Assembly: GCF_002289565.1 (NCBI RefSeq)
Contig: NZ_NTFY01000079.1
Span: 17,932-81,931 of the forward strand
Length of the DNA stretch: 64,000 nucleotides
Direction of reading: 5' to 3'
Source: Rhodopirellula sp. SM50
Lineage (GTDB): Bacteria; Planctomycetota; Planctomycetia; Pirellulales; Pirellulaceae
Part shown: positions 40,507-49,949 of the stretch, piece by piece
Numbering within the stretch: the first letter of the stretch is position 1
Layout: each line of letters starts with the position of its first letter
Made by a program: the position numbers and the translations under genes
The notes under the pieces: generated by a model
What the model was told of the DNA's origin: nothing
What the model saw: the letters and a program-made list of their open reading frames with translations, nothing else
Database searches by the model: none

Positions 40507-41044
40507 GGAGGAATCGTCCTGAGCGAGGAATCGGAATCAATAAGGAAGCGCCTACCGCCACGCCACGGCGGTTCCCCCCGCGACTGCACAACGCTGCACG
40601 ATCGCTGTACGACGATTCAACAGAACCGGTCGGCCTGGCAAAAAAGCAAGGGAACTCTCCGTGGCATGCCCTAGTCTAAATTCCTGAGGGTTTTCCGTTA
40701 AGTCCGTGTCCGGTGACCTACCTTTGACAGACACCGGCTCAGCCAGGGGGCAAACGCGATCGTCAGGTTCAGTGAACCGTTCGGTCCCACAGCACCCCGG
40801 CCTTCATTGCTGCTGGCGCCAGGAGGCCCATTGTTGCCACGTTGGTTGAGTTTTTGCGACGCCCCATCGTGGAGATTTCGCAACACCCCACGCCCGACTC
40901 CTGCCGGTCTCATTGACGCAAACCCCACCCCACAAACGACTTGCAATGCTACACACGACATCATCGACGGGGGTCGGCATCCTGGATGCTGTACCCCTCC
41001 CGGACCAGAACGAATATTCCAAGCCGGGATCAGAGGAGAAGTTG
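40507..41044. other. Divergent intergenic region glnE / sigma factor
   Basis: No gene is seen. It holds promoters for both genes but no clear -35/-10 pairs; a TTGACA at 40724-40729 has no matching -10 at normal spacing. A CCGGTG / CACCGG stem flanks it (about 40710-40735). Confidence 0.5.
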
Positions 41045-42622
41045 ATGGGAACCAGGATTAGCGGACGTAGCTTGCAAGACGATTCCTTCGCCGCAGAAGA
41101 ATCGGTGGACCGCCGCTCTCGCGTGATGGGAGACGAATTCGCCGACCACCACCTGGAAGAGGCCCCCGCCGACTCGCGTGGCGTCGCCGACGAAATGGAC
41201 GGCGACACCGATCCGACCGAAGACCCGGTGCGAATGTACTTGATGCAAATGGGGCAAATCCCTTTGCTGACCCGCGACCAAGAAGTCTCCGCGGCCAAGC
41301 AAATCGAACGCACCCGCGACCGTTATCGCCACTGCATGCTGGCGACCGATTTCATGCTGCAAGGCTCCCTGAAACTGTTGCAGCAGGTCCGCGACAAGCA
41401 ATTGCGATTGGACCGAACGATCGAAGTCAGCGTGACCAACGCCGTCGAAAAGAAGGCGATCATGAAACGGATCGTGCCCAACGTCCGCACGCTGGAACAT
41501 CTGCTCAACCAAAACAAGGTGGACTACTTCACCGCGATCAACAAACGATTGCCGATGCGTCAACGACGTGCGGCTTGGAAAAACCTGGTGATCCGCCGAA
41601 ACAAGGCCGTCCGCCTGGTCGAAGAAATGAATCTTCGCACTGGTAAACTGCAACCGATTTTCCAAAAGCTGGAAAAATCGTCGCGGCGGATGAACGAGAT
41701 CCGCAAACAACTTCGCGAAGGTTCGTCGTCGGACCTGCCCGGCATGCCTTCGGAGAAAGAACTCCGCAGCGAACTGAGCTATCTGATGCGGATGACCTAC
41801 GAGTCGCCCAAAACGCTCGATCGCCGCGTCTTGTCCTGCGAAGCCCTGCGTGAAGATTACGAAGCGGCCAAGCGAGTCCTGTCGGCCGGCAACTTGCGAC
41901 TGGTCGTGTCGATCGCCAAAAAGTATCGCAACCGTGGGCTGTCGTTCTTGGATCTGATCCAGGAAGGCAACACCGGCCTGATGCGAGCGGTCGACAAATT
42001 TGAACACGCCCGCGGATACAAATTCAGCACCTACGCGACGTGGTGGATTCGACAAGCGATCACCCGCGCCATCGCCGACCAAAGCCGAACGATTCGTGTG
42101 CCCGTTCACATGATCGACACGATGAACAAGATCCGCCAAATCACCCGCGATCTGGTTCAAGAAAACGGACGCGAACCGACGGCCGAAGAAGTCTGTGCCC
42201 GCAGCGGCCTGAGCCTGGACGACACCCGCGTGATCTTGAAGATGAGCCGTCAACCGCTGTCGCTGGACCAACCCGTCGGCGACCACGAGGACAGCGTCTT
42301 CGGCGAGTTCTTGCAAGATCACCGCGACGACGATCCGTTGCTGGAAACCAATCGCCAAGCCTTGAAGGCTCAGATCGATCTGGCCATGGAAACGCTGAAC
42401 TACCGCGAACGAGAAATCTTGCGACTGCGTTACGGCCTGGCCGACGGTTACACCTACACGCTGGAAGAAGTCGGACGGATCTTTCAAGTCACCCGCGAAC
42501 GCGTCCGCCAAATCGAAAGCAAGGCGGTTCGCAAACTGCAACAACCGTATCGCGCTCGATCCTTGGCCAGCTTCCTCGACGGAGCCGACTTGGCACTGAT
42601 CGAAGGCGGCGAACCGGTTTAA
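41045..42622 (+). CDS. Primary-type RNA polymerase sigma factor (RpoD/SigA-like)
   Basis: A 525-residue sigma-70 factor. Region 1.2 is [21 protein letters not shown] charged linker of about 200 residues follows; it replaces the usual non-conserved region. Region 2 ([20 protein letters not shown] then [14 protein letters not shown] and [19 protein letters not shown]), region 3 ([13 protein letters not shown]) and region 4 ([24 protein letters not shown]) are complete. Region 1.1 is absent or reduced to an acidic head. AGGAGAAG lies at good spacing before ATG 41045. Planctomycetes have several RpoD-like factors, so whether this one is the housekeeping factor is not settled. Confidence 0.9.
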   Translation: MGTRISGRSLQDDSFAAEESVDRRSRVMGDEFADHHLEEAPADSRGVADEMDGDTDPTEDPVRMYLMQMGQIPLLTRDQEVSAAKQIERTRDRYRHCMLATDFMLQGSLKLLQQVRDKQLRLDRTIEVSVTNAVEKKAIMKRIVPNVRTLEHLLNQNKVDYFTAINKRLPMRQRRAAWKNLVIRRNKAVRLVEEMNLRTGKLQPIFQKLEKSSRRMNEIRKQLREGSSSDLPGMPSEKELRSELSYLMRMTYESPKTLDRRVLSCEALREDYEAAKRVLSAGNLRLVVSIAKKYRNRGLSFLDLIQEGNTGLMRAVDKFEHARGYKFSTYATWWIRQAITRAIADQSRTIRVPVHMIDTMNKIRQITRDLVQENGREPTAEEVCARSGLSLDDTRVILKMSRQPLSLDQPVGDHEDSVFGEFLQDHRDDDPLLETNRQALKAQIDLAMETLNYREREILRLRYGLADGYTYTLEEVGRIFQVTRERVRQIESKAVRKLQQPYRARSLASFLDGADLALIEGGEPV

Positions 42623-42643
42623 GAGACCGTCCCGACCGCGTGA

Positions 42644-43006
42644 CTACTTGCGGCGGAACGCTCTGGCCAACGCCGAAACCGTGATCAATCCTCCGACGAT
42701 CGGAATCGCCGGAATGATCAACTTGGGCTGGGCGGCAAGCACCACCAGCGCGATCACACCGATCACCGGTGCACTTGCCGGCAACCATTTGGCCGGTCGC
42801 TTCAGCGAAGGCCAAGCCAACCACAGCGCCCCCAGCACCAACCCGATCCGCCCGCACGCGGCCGCCACGAACTCCCCGGTGCTGCCGGATCCAAACCACC
42901 ACGCCAACAGCGACGCGCTCAACATCGTGATCGCCAGCGCCAGCGTCATCCTGCGTCGGATCTCAGACGGCGAGTTCGGTTGCGATGTTCTTTCACGACG
43001 AGGCAT
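42644..43006 (-). CDS. Small membrane protein of unknown function
   Basis: A 120-residue protein with a basic head (MPRRERTSQ), then three to four hydrophobic helices: LALAITMLSASLLAWWFG, AACGRIGLVLGALWLAW, VIGVIALVVLAA and IIPAIPIVGGLITVSALA. It ends with a basic tail (RAFRRK). ATG at 43006 overlaps the permease gene's 3' end by 14 bases, so coupled translation is likely. No family is recognised. It could be an accessory to the permease, by position only. Confidence 0.65.
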   Translation of the reverse strand: MPRRERTSQPNSPSEIRRRMTLALAITMLSASLLAWWFGSGSTGEFVAAACGRIGLVLGALWLAWPSLKRPAKWLPASAPVIGVIALVVLAAQPKLIIPAIPIVGGLITVSALARAFRRK

Positions 43007-44690
43007 CGGTGTCCAATTCTTGTTCAGGTTCTGTTTCCAGTGGAGCCCGATCAGCCTGACCGGCGGGCAGCCAACGCCGCCATGCCAACAGCAGCACGCC
43101 GACGACCGCGTAGCCCGCGGCAAACTCGAACACCTTGGACCGACTTTCCGGCCCCAGCACGATCGTTTCCCAGTGCTCCGGCCCCAGCGGCAGAAACAGC
43201 CGACTGCCTTCCAGCGGTGAATGCATCAGGCCGAACAGCGTGAACACGGCACAGACCAGAAACACGATTCCCGCCGTCCGCAAATTGCGATCGATCGACG
43301 CGGCCAGCCCCCAGGCCCACAACAAGCTGGTCAGAATGAACCCGCTGCCCAACATCGAAATGGTCGCGAAACTTTCTTGAAACACGGGACTGAGATCGGA
43401 CACCGAAATGCCCGCCTCACGCAAGGCCTGGTCGCCCAAAATCTGCCCGCTGAAATTCAAGACCAACGCGGCCAACGCCGGTAAACACGCGATCGCCACC
43501 GCCGCGTAGTGCCGCTTGGGTGTCGCCGAAAAACTTTGCGCGGTGATTTCCAAGCCGATGAAGACCAAGATCGGCAGCACCGCCGGTTTGGGGATGATGT
43601 CATTGAGGAACGTGAAGTACCCGATCAGTCCCGCCGACCCGATCACCAACGCGGTCCCCAGCGTGTATCCCGCCCTGCCTCCCATCGCTTTATAAGCGGG
43701 GTGGCCGATGTAGGGCGTCGTCTGAATCACGCCTCCGGACAGCCCGGCCAGCAACGTCGCGACCGCTTCTACCCCGATCACCGTCGGGGTGTGATAAGTA
43801 TCGCCCGCCGCCGCGGCACTCTCGGTGCAATCGATTCCCCCGACGACCGTGGCGATCGCAAACGGCAACGCGATGGGAAGATACGGTACCGCATCAGGCC
43901 ACGCGGAAATCCAGCTGCCGTCCCAGCATTCCATCCACCGCGTCGGAAACCACTCGATCGTGCTCAGGCTGGGAAAATGATAGCCCTCCACTCCCAACCC
44001 ACACATCAGATAATAGATCAGCCCGGCGACCACCAGCGCCCCCAGGGTGCCGGGGACCCGACCGGGCAGCGGAATCCGCGCGATCAAGGTCGTCAGCACG
44101 ATGGCCAAAGCGACGAGCCCGGGGAGCGGACGACCGAGAATTTCCGACAGCGGCAAAAAGCTGATCAATGCCAACGCGATCGCCGCCAAGGAACCCAACA
44201 ATCCGGCGCGGGGAACGACCCGCCGCACCCAGTTGGACGCCGGCGCCATCACGAGTTTCAACACGCCGCTCATGACGATGCACCAAATCCCGATGTGCCA
44301 GGTGCGATACGCCGCATCGATCTCCGACAGCCCCAGCGAATCGACCCCTTGGCGAAACGATGGCCCCAGGATCAACAGGCAGACGCCGAACACGCTGGGC
44401 GTATCCAGACCGAGCGGCATCGCCGTCACGTCGCTGGAATTTTTCTCCCGCGCCAACCGAAACGCGAAATACACGAATGCCAAATCGCCGACCAGAACCC
44501 CCAGGGCGGTGCCGGGCACCAAGGCCGAAATCGCGAACTCGGTGGGGAACCCGAACCCGCTCAGCAGGATGACGACCAGAAACAATCCGGTCAGATTATC
44601 CAACATCAGCCCAAAGAATGCGTTCACATCACCGGGCGTCATCCACTGGTAGCGATGGGCGTGTGGAGCCGTTTGATTTGATGCGTTCAA
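42993..44690 (-). CDS. NCS2-like (xanthine/uracil permease-type) membrane transporter
   Basis: A 565-residue transporter with about 13 helices. Its first half has NAFFGLMLDNLTGLFLVVILL and TALGVLVGDLAFVYFAFRLA followed by AMPLGLDTPS, and it holds a GIDCTESAAAAGD loop in the middle. These resemble the xanthine/uracil/vitamin C permease family (a nucleobase-ascorbate transporter relative) rather than classical UraA. The Glu in GGIDCTES may be the substrate-site Glu expected in this fold. The C-terminus overlaps a small membrane protein gene by 14 bases. Substrate unknown. Other names used for relatives include AzgA-like permease. Confidence 0.75.
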   Translation of the reverse strand: MNASNQTAPHAHRYQWMTPGDVNAFFGLMLDNLTGLFLVVILLSGFGFPTEFAISALVPGTALGVLVGDLAFVYFAFRLAREKNSSDVTAMPLGLDTPSVFGVCLLILGPSFRQGVDSLGLSEIDAAYRTWHIGIWCIVMSGVLKLVMAPASNWVRRVVPRAGLLGSLAAIALALISFLPLSEILGRPLPGLVALAIVLTTLIARIPLPGRVPGTLGALVVAGLIYYLMCGLGVEGYHFPSLSTIEWFPTRWMECWDGSWISAWPDAVPYLPIALPFAIATVVGGIDCTESAAAAGDTYHTPTVIGVEAVATLLAGLSGGVIQTTPYIGHPAYKAMGGRAGYTLGTALVIGSAGLIGYFTFLNDIIPKPAVLPILVFIGLEITAQSFSATPKRHYAAVAIACLPALAALVLNFSGQILGDQALREAGISVSDLSPVFQESFATISMLGSGFILTSLLWAWGLAASIDRNLRTAGIVFLVCAVFTLFGLMHSPLEGSRLFLPLGPEHWETIVLGPESRSKVFEFAAGYAVVGVLLLAWRRWLPAGQADRAPLETEPEQELDTDASS

Positions 44691-44960
44691 TGGAAATCCA
44701 TAAGAAAACGTTTTGATGCGACCCTCCGCCTCGCTCCAGGCGTTTTATCCCTGAAATCAGCCTGCAACTAGCCGTTTGGACACCGCCGACCGACAATTCA
44801 GCCAAAAAGCGCTTTGACGAATGGGGCAATTGGCGAGATAATGGGTTTCATGGTGCACAAAGATTCCCGGTGCACAGCGGCGGTTTTGACGCTCCTTTGA
44901 CGCGTGCTGTGGACCGCTTGTTTCCCTTAAACACTTGTCCGCTCATCGGAACCTCGGCTC

Positions 44961-45605
44961 ATGTCTTCCACCACCGCTTCTGTCCATTCCGCTTCGGCCA
45001 CCGAAAGCGATGAATTGAGCGACGAGGCATTGCTGGCCGCCTATCGGAACAGCGGTGATCGAACGCTGTTCAATCAGTTGATGGGTCGCTATCAGCGTGA
45101 AATCTACAGCTACCTCCGCCGCTACATCGGCAGCACCGAGATGGCCGAAGACGCGTTTCAGGGCACCTTTTTGCAGGTCCACCTGAAGTGCCAACAATTT
45201 GACAGCTCGCGCCGTTTTCGCCCCTGGTTGTATGCGATCGCGACCAACCAGGCGATCGATGTCCAGCGCCGCAACAAGCGGCACCGGATGGTCAGCCTGG
45301 ATCGCACCCCGAACGATTCCGAACAACGCAACGCCAGCTGGGCCGAAAAACTGGTCGGTGGAACGCCCGACCCCCTGGCCGCCGCGGCCTCGCAAGAGAA
45401 CGGCGACTGGATGAAAGAATCGATTTCATCGCTCGGCCAGCCCATGCAGCAGGTGATTCAGTTGGTCTATTACCAAGGGTTGAAATACCGCGAGGCGGCG
45501 GAAATCTTGGGAATTCCGGTGGGGACGGTCAAAAGCCGCCTGCACGCGGCCGTCCAGCGATTGGGCGTGATGTGGGAAGACTCCCACGCCCCCTCGGACG
45601 ATTGA
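44961..45605 (+). CDS. ECF-type RNA polymerase sigma factor
   Basis: A 214-residue ECF sigma factor. Region 2 (about 35-105) contains GRYQREIYSYLRRYIGS, EDAFQGTFLQV and FRPWLYAIATNQAIDV. Region 4 (about 145-205) contains QLVYYQGLKYREAAEILG and VGTVKSRLHAAVQRLG. A 30-residue Ser/Asp-rich head precedes region 2. It is followed 197 bases later by a gene whose start looks like an anti-sigma factor, so the two probably form a regulatory pair. The stop lies in a 20-bp tandem duplication. The regulon is unknown. Confidence 0.92.
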   Translation: MSSTTASVHSASATESDELSDEALLAAYRNSGDRTLFNQLMGRYQREIYSYLRRYIGSTEMAEDAFQGTFLQVHLKCQQFDSSRRFRPWLYAIATNQAIDVQRRNKRHRMVSLDRTPNDSEQRNASWAEKLVGGTPDPLAAAASQENGDWMKESISSLGQPMQQVIQLVYYQGLKYREAAEILGIPVGTVKSRLHAAVQRLGVMWEDSHAPSDD

Positions 45606-45642
45606 GTAGAATCAACGAGCACTGAGTCGAATCAACGAGCAC
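45603..45642. repeat. 20-bp tandem duplication over the ECF sigma stop
   Basis: TGAGTAGAATCAACGAGCAC at 45603-45622 is repeated with one change at 45623-45642. The sigma factor stop TGA is the first three bases of copy 1. Confidence 0.9.
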
Positions 45643-45802
45643 CGGCGCCGCTGGGACGCGCGCCAAACCGACTTGGCCTGACGAACCCGGTGGAGTCTCG
45701 CTGAACCGGTTGAGTCGACTGTGCGTAGGATTGAACGACACTCACCCATCGCTGCGACCGCAGCAGAGTCAGACTTTCATTCGCCCGCCGCATTTCCTGC
45801 CG

Positions 45803-46867
45803 ATGCACGAAGATCTGCTTGGATACCTTCTCGGAGCCCTTGAGCCAGACGAAATGCAACGCGTTTCCGACTGGCTACGCGACCATCCCGAGGGTCGTGA
45901 ACAGCTCGCAGAAATCGAGCGGAGCCTAAAACCGCTGGAAGAAAGTTTTGAAGCGGTCGAAGGGCCCAGTGACGACCTGCTGGCCCGAACCCTGGCCGCG
46001 ATCCCCGACGGCATCCCGCCGACGGACGACACGCCCACGGATCCTCCGGTGACGCTGACCGACGTGGATCTATCGGGAGAAGCCGGAGCGGGCGGCAACC
46101 GCTGGAATGTGATGGATTCGATCGGCGGCCTACTGTCGGTCGCCACGTTGCTGGCGCTGCTCTTGCCGACGATTGCCGCCGGCAGGTTCGAGGCCCGAAA
46201 AGTAGCCTGCGAAGACCGTCTGCGCCGCAATTGGACCGCGCTGATGCAATACGTTTATCGCAGTGAGCACGGGCGACTGCCCGAAGTCGCCGAGTCGGGA
46301 CCGGAAGCCTTTGCCGGAATGTTTGCCATCCGACTGGCCGATGCGGGATTGCTGGACGACGTCGATCAACGCTGGTGCCCCTCGGCTGACTTACCGGTGC
46401 TCGACGATGCCGGCGGTTCCGTTCCGCAGGAACCCTCCCCATTGGTTTCGCTTTCGGCATTGCCATCGGTGGAGTCGCTTCACAAACTGCCGCCCGATGA
46501 CCTGAAACGGGTCCAACAATTTGCCGGTGGCCATTACGCCTACACCCTCGGTGTGATTGGCGATCAAGGGTTTTCGTCGCCGCGTTTCGAGGCCCGATCG
46601 TCGTTCGCCGTGATGGCCGACGCGCCACTGGAGCACGCCATGACAGCGGACCAGCCGGCCAAGATGCGATTCAGCCACAGCGGCCAGGGCATCAATGTGC
46701 TGTACGAAGACGGCAGCATTCGATTCATCCGCGCCGACGCCCTCGGGTCGATGCCCGATCACCCGTTCTTCAATCACCTCGGGGCGAGCGAAGCGGGGGT
46801 CAACATCGACGATGCCAGCCTGTCACCGAGCTGGCGGGCACCGTTCTCGATTTCGCTGCAGCGCTAA
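45803..46867 (+). CDS. Anti-sigma-like membrane protein with pseudopilin/DUF1559-like C-terminus
   Basis: A 354-residue protein starting at ATG 45803 (MHEDLLGYLLGALEPDEM), since the longer frame upstream is not protein-like. Residues 1-70 look like the cytoplasmic part of an anti-sigma factor (helices EMQRVSDWLRDHPEGREQL), without the HxxxCxxC zinc motif of ZAS anti-sigmas. A transmembrane helix follows (about 105-128, LLSVATLLALLLPTIAAGRF). The extracytoplasmic part has YVYRSEHGRLPEV and ends with INVLYEDGSIRFIRADA, the motif of the DUF1559/pseudopilin-like family. So it may join a sigma-factor tether to a pseudopilin-like sensor, by inference. It overlaps the DUF11 gene by four bases, convergently. 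Confidence 0.65.
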   Translation: MHEDLLGYLLGALEPDEMQRVSDWLRDHPEGREQLAEIERSLKPLEESFEAVEGPSDDLLARTLAAIPDGIPPTDDTPTDPPVTLTDVDLSGEAGAGGNRWNVMDSIGGLLSVATLLALLLPTIAAGRFEARKVACEDRLRRNWTALMQYVYRSEHGRLPEVAESGPEAFAGMFAIRLADAGLLDDVDQRWCPSADLPVLDDAGGSVPQEPSPLVSLSALPSVESLHKLPPDDLKRVQQFAGGHYAYTLGVIGDQGFSSPRFEARSSFAVMADAPLEHAMTADQPAKMRFSHSGQGINVLYEDGSIRFIRADALGSMPDHPFFNHLGASEAGVNIDDASLSPSWRAPFSISLQR

Positions 46868-49635
46868 CGGTCGGCGTACACCATGATGCTCTCTTCCTTC
46901 GTCACCGGCACGTTGGACTGGTCGCTGGTGACAATCGCCTTGACCAGATGCCGCCCCTCGGCGACACCCCTGGCTTTGACGCGGTAGACCATCTCATCAT
47001 TGGCCTTCAGCAAGGCTCGCGGCGAGAACGCGATGAGGCCTTGTCCCTGAGGCGTGAAGTCACCTTGTTCGACCAACTGCAGCCCTTGAGGAAGCTGCAA
47101 CGCGACCTTGACGTTGGTGTCGTCGCGAGAACCGGTGTTGCTGATCCGGATCTCGTAAATGGTGTCGCCACCGATTTCGATCGGGTCGGCACTGTCGTTG
47201 ATGGAGAACGTCAGCTCGGCCAATGAAGCCACTTCGACCTGACTCTCGGTCATCGTCTTGATCCCCAGGTCCGCCGTCGCCACCGTTTGCAACACACGGT
47301 TACCTTCTTCGACCGGCAACAACGTCAACGGCACCTTACCGGATTGTCCGACCGGCAATGCGTCCAAGGACCAGAACACGGCGTGTCGCGAGGCGTCGTA
47401 CTGTCCTTCGTAATCGGTTTTCACGAACGTGAACCCACGGTCAAGCTGGACGCTCATCTCAACGTTTTGTGCTTCGGCCGTCCCCACGTTTGCGATCTCT
47501 ACCTCGTAAGTGGCCTGTCGTTCCAAGAACCGGCGCGACGGTCCGGTCAGGGTCGCTTTCAACTCCGGTGCGACGACCTCGACGGCGATCGTGTGTGTGG
47601 TCTCCAATCCGTCGTCGCCTTTGACGCGAATCTCGTTTTGCACGACACCGGCTTTGACCGCCCGCATCCGCAAGACTTGTCGTCGGATCTCACCCGGACC
47701 GAGCGTGCCGATCAAGTTGTCCAGCTGGGTTCCCTGGGGATGCTCCAGCCCGACCGGAACGTCCTCCTGCAGAATCACGCCGGTCGCGTCGCCGCTGCCC
47801 GGGTTGCTGACTTCCAATTCGATTTCGAGTTGCTGACCGATGAGCACCTTTTCGGGCGCCCGCTGGACGACACGCAATTCCGGCCGCGTGCTGATCGTTC
47901 GGACCGACGCCGCGGCTTCGAACGTGACGCGGGCGACGCTGCCCAATTCACCCTCTTGCTCGGGAGTCAATTGCAACGTGATCGTGCGTTCTTGGTTGGG
48001 TTCCAAATCACCGAGTTCCCAATACAGCTCGGGTTGATATTTCGGGTTCGGACGCGGCGTCGCGTCGGTCAACACCATGCCGGTGGGAACACGGTCGTGG
48101 ACCCGAACATTCAACGCTTTGGAACCGCCGACGTTTTTGACGGTGATGACAAACGAAGCCGGCTTTCCGACCTTCACCTCGACAGGCGCCCGTTTGTGAA
48201 TCACGACCGACGGAGACTGAGGACCGTCCAGGTAACGTTCGCCGGGAGACGCCAAAGTCGGTCCGGAGGGCAATTGTCCTTCGGCAGCGGTTTGTCTGTA
48301 ACCGACACCCTGGTAGACCGAACCGTTGGGTGTTTGAGCCGCAGCCGAATAGGCCTGCGCCGCAGGATAGGCCTGCGTTGTGGCCGGGTAGTTCGCCCCG
48401 GGAGCCGCCGTCGGCTGAGGCTGCATCCCTTGCGATTGCATCGCACTCGTCCCCGGCGCCGGGGTACCAAACGATGGAGTCGGCAACTGGGTTGCCGCGG
48501 GCGCGGCGGCCAACGGATAGTTGTCGGGAACACCGAAACCACCGGTCGGCTGCGCGTAGCCTTGTCCCGTCGGTGCGGCGGCGGGTCGGCCGTAGGACGA
48601 CGGTGCCGAATCGGCAACCTGACCGTTGCCAACGATTTGAGGCTGAGACGTGATGCCCATGGTGGCCGCCGTCATCGCTGGCTGAGCGGCAGCCGGTGCG
48701 GGCTGTTCTGCTTCGTCTTGCATCGGGAATTGGGTGGCGCCGATTTCCAGCTTCATCGCCGGCTCGCGATGGATCCGCATCGTCGACCCCGGAGCTTCGG
48801 CCAATTGCGGCTGGGACGGCCCGGCCGCATCCTCGCCGACAGGTGTCAACATGGCTGACGGCATGCCGGCGGTGGGATCAGCGGTTTCGCTCAACGACGG
48901 ACCGCGATCGAATCCTTGTGCATCTTCGAAGGTTCCGCCGCGCAGATCGTTCGCGGGCGGTGGGCCGGCTGGGTCGCTGCCAGCTGGGTCGCTGCCAGCT
49001 GGGTCACTGCCGGCTGGGTCACTGCCGGCTGGGTCGTTGTCAGCCAAGCCACTGCCGACTTGGACGTCTTGTGAATGGTTATCGCTGGGCGTCTCGGCGA
49101 ACGTGATCTCCGACATTTGGGGTTGGTCGGGAAACGACGCGGCGGGCGCATCGGCGACCGGCAATCCCATCGAAAACGAAGGTCCACCGGCGTCGGCTTG
49201 CGCATCGACTGCGACGTCCGCTTCGGCATCCATCGGCGGCGCGTCGTCAAAACTCGGTAGCCGCATCTTCATCACCGACCGTCCGCCGAGGGAGCTTTCG
49301 CGCGGCGTCGCATTCTCGGAGTCCGCGGGGATTCCCGGCAACACCATCGAATCGCTCGACTCGGTGTGCTGGACCAGACGCACCGACGGCGACGCGGAGC
49401 CTTCCGCGGAATCGGGTTCACCGACCGGTTTGAGCAACTGGACGTCTGCGGGATCGACCGATTGCAATCCGGCCGCCGAGGCGATGGGTGAAACCGCCTT
49501 GCCGGGTGGAATTTGCTCTTCGGTCCAAGCCGATTCGGTGCTGGCTTCTTGGTCTTTTTGTGCTTGGGCGGCCATGATGGCCCCCAACAAAATCGTCACA
49601 GCACCTGCGGCGAGTCTTACGCCAAACGCTTTCAT
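46864..49635 (-). CDS. Large exported protein with DUF11 repeats
   Basis: A 923-residue secreted protein. It has a signal peptide (MKAFGVRLAAGAVTILLGAIM, cleavage near AQA) and a long disordered Pro/Ala/Gln/Ser-rich region (about 30-460) with DPAGS repeats. About three immunoglobulin-like DUF11 repeats follow (about 470-920), seen as KNVGGSKALNVRVHDRVPTG, SNPGSGDATGVILQEDVPVG, IANVGTAEAQNVEMSVQLDRG and ISNTGSRDDTNVKVALQLPQG. This pattern occurs on cell-surface and adhesin-like proteins. Start at ATG 49635; a TTG just upstream is less likely. No anchor motif is seen at the C-terminus. It is convergent with the anti-sigma-like gene and overlaps it by four bases. Probably cell-envelope structural. 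Confidence 0.8.
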   Translation of the reverse strand: MKAFGVRLAAGAVTILLGAIMAAQAQKDQEASTESAWTEEQIPPGKAVSPIASAAGLQSVDPADVQLLKPVGEPDSAEGSASPSVRLVQHTESSDSMVLPGIPADSENATPRESSLGGRSVMKMRLPSFDDAPPMDAEADVAVDAQADAGGPSFSMGLPVADAPAASFPDQPQMSEITFAETPSDNHSQDVQVGSGLADNDPAGSDPAGSDPAGSDPAGSDPAGPPPANDLRGGTFEDAQGFDRGPSLSETADPTAGMPSAMLTPVGEDAAGPSQPQLAEAPGSTMRIHREPAMKLEIGATQFPMQDEAEQPAPAAAQPAMTAATMGITSQPQIVGNGQVADSAPSSYGRPAAAPTGQGYAQPTGGFGVPDNYPLAAAPAATQLPTPSFGTPAPGTSAMQSQGMQPQPTAAPGANYPATTQAYPAAQAYSAAAQTPNGSVYQGVGYRQTAAEGQLPSGPTLASPGERYLDGPQSPSVVIHKRAPVEVKVGKPASFVITVKNVGGSKALNVRVHDRVPTGMVLTDATPRPNPKYQPELYWELGDLEPNQERTITLQLTPEQEGELGSVARVTFEAAASVRTISTRPELRVVQRAPEKVLIGQQLEIELEVSNPGSGDATGVILQEDVPVGLEHPQGTQLDNLIGTLGPGEIRRQVLRMRAVKAGVVQNEIRVKGDDGLETTHTIAVEVVAPELKATLTGPSRRFLERQATYEVEIANVGTAEAQNVEMSVQLDRGFTFVKTDYEGQYDASRHAVFWSLDALPVGQSGKVPLTLLPVEEGNRVLQTVATADLGIKTMTESQVEVASLAELTFSINDSADPIEIGGDTIYEIRISNTGSRDDTNVKVALQLPQGLQLVEQGDFTPQGQGLIAFSPRALLKANDEMVYRVKARGVAEGRHLVKAIVTSDQSNVPVTKEESIMVYADR
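48966..49040. repeat. 15-bp coding tandem repeat in the DUF11 protein gene
   Basis: Four to five near-identical 15-base units encode repeats of Asp-Pro-Ala-Gly-Ser on the minus strand, inside the disordered region of the DUF11 protein. Confidence 0.85.
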
Positions 49636-49949
49636 GGGTCTCAATCCGTTGGTGAAAAAACCGACTGGTCCTCCAGTGGGAACTACGGCATATCAAATTC
49701 ACCCCCGACGTGAAAAGTCCGCTTCTGCGGAACGGCGGGTTTCGGCGTGACATGCACATCTCAGCGGGACACGTCAGCGACCGGCGCGTGTCGCTGGACC
49801 GGTGATGATTTTCCAAGCGTCACGCGCCACTGGCTGACGCCACGTGCTGGGGTGCCCTCGGGTTTCGCTAGAAACACGCCTGCAAAGGATGCCGTGGCTG
49901 CTATCATAGAGGTGACTTCCCCACCTCACCGACGCCCGCCCCACCTTCG
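49636..49949. other. Divergent intergenic region DUF11 gene / esterase
   Basis: No gene is seen. A possible -10 element TATCAT lies about 45 bases before the esterase start, with no convincing -35. A short inverted segment of GACACGTCAGCGACCGG type lies near 49770-49790. Confidence 0.4.

Noticed and set aside
40724..40729. TTGACA as a -35 of the sigma factor gene
   Set aside because: No acceptable -10 at 16-19 bases downstream.
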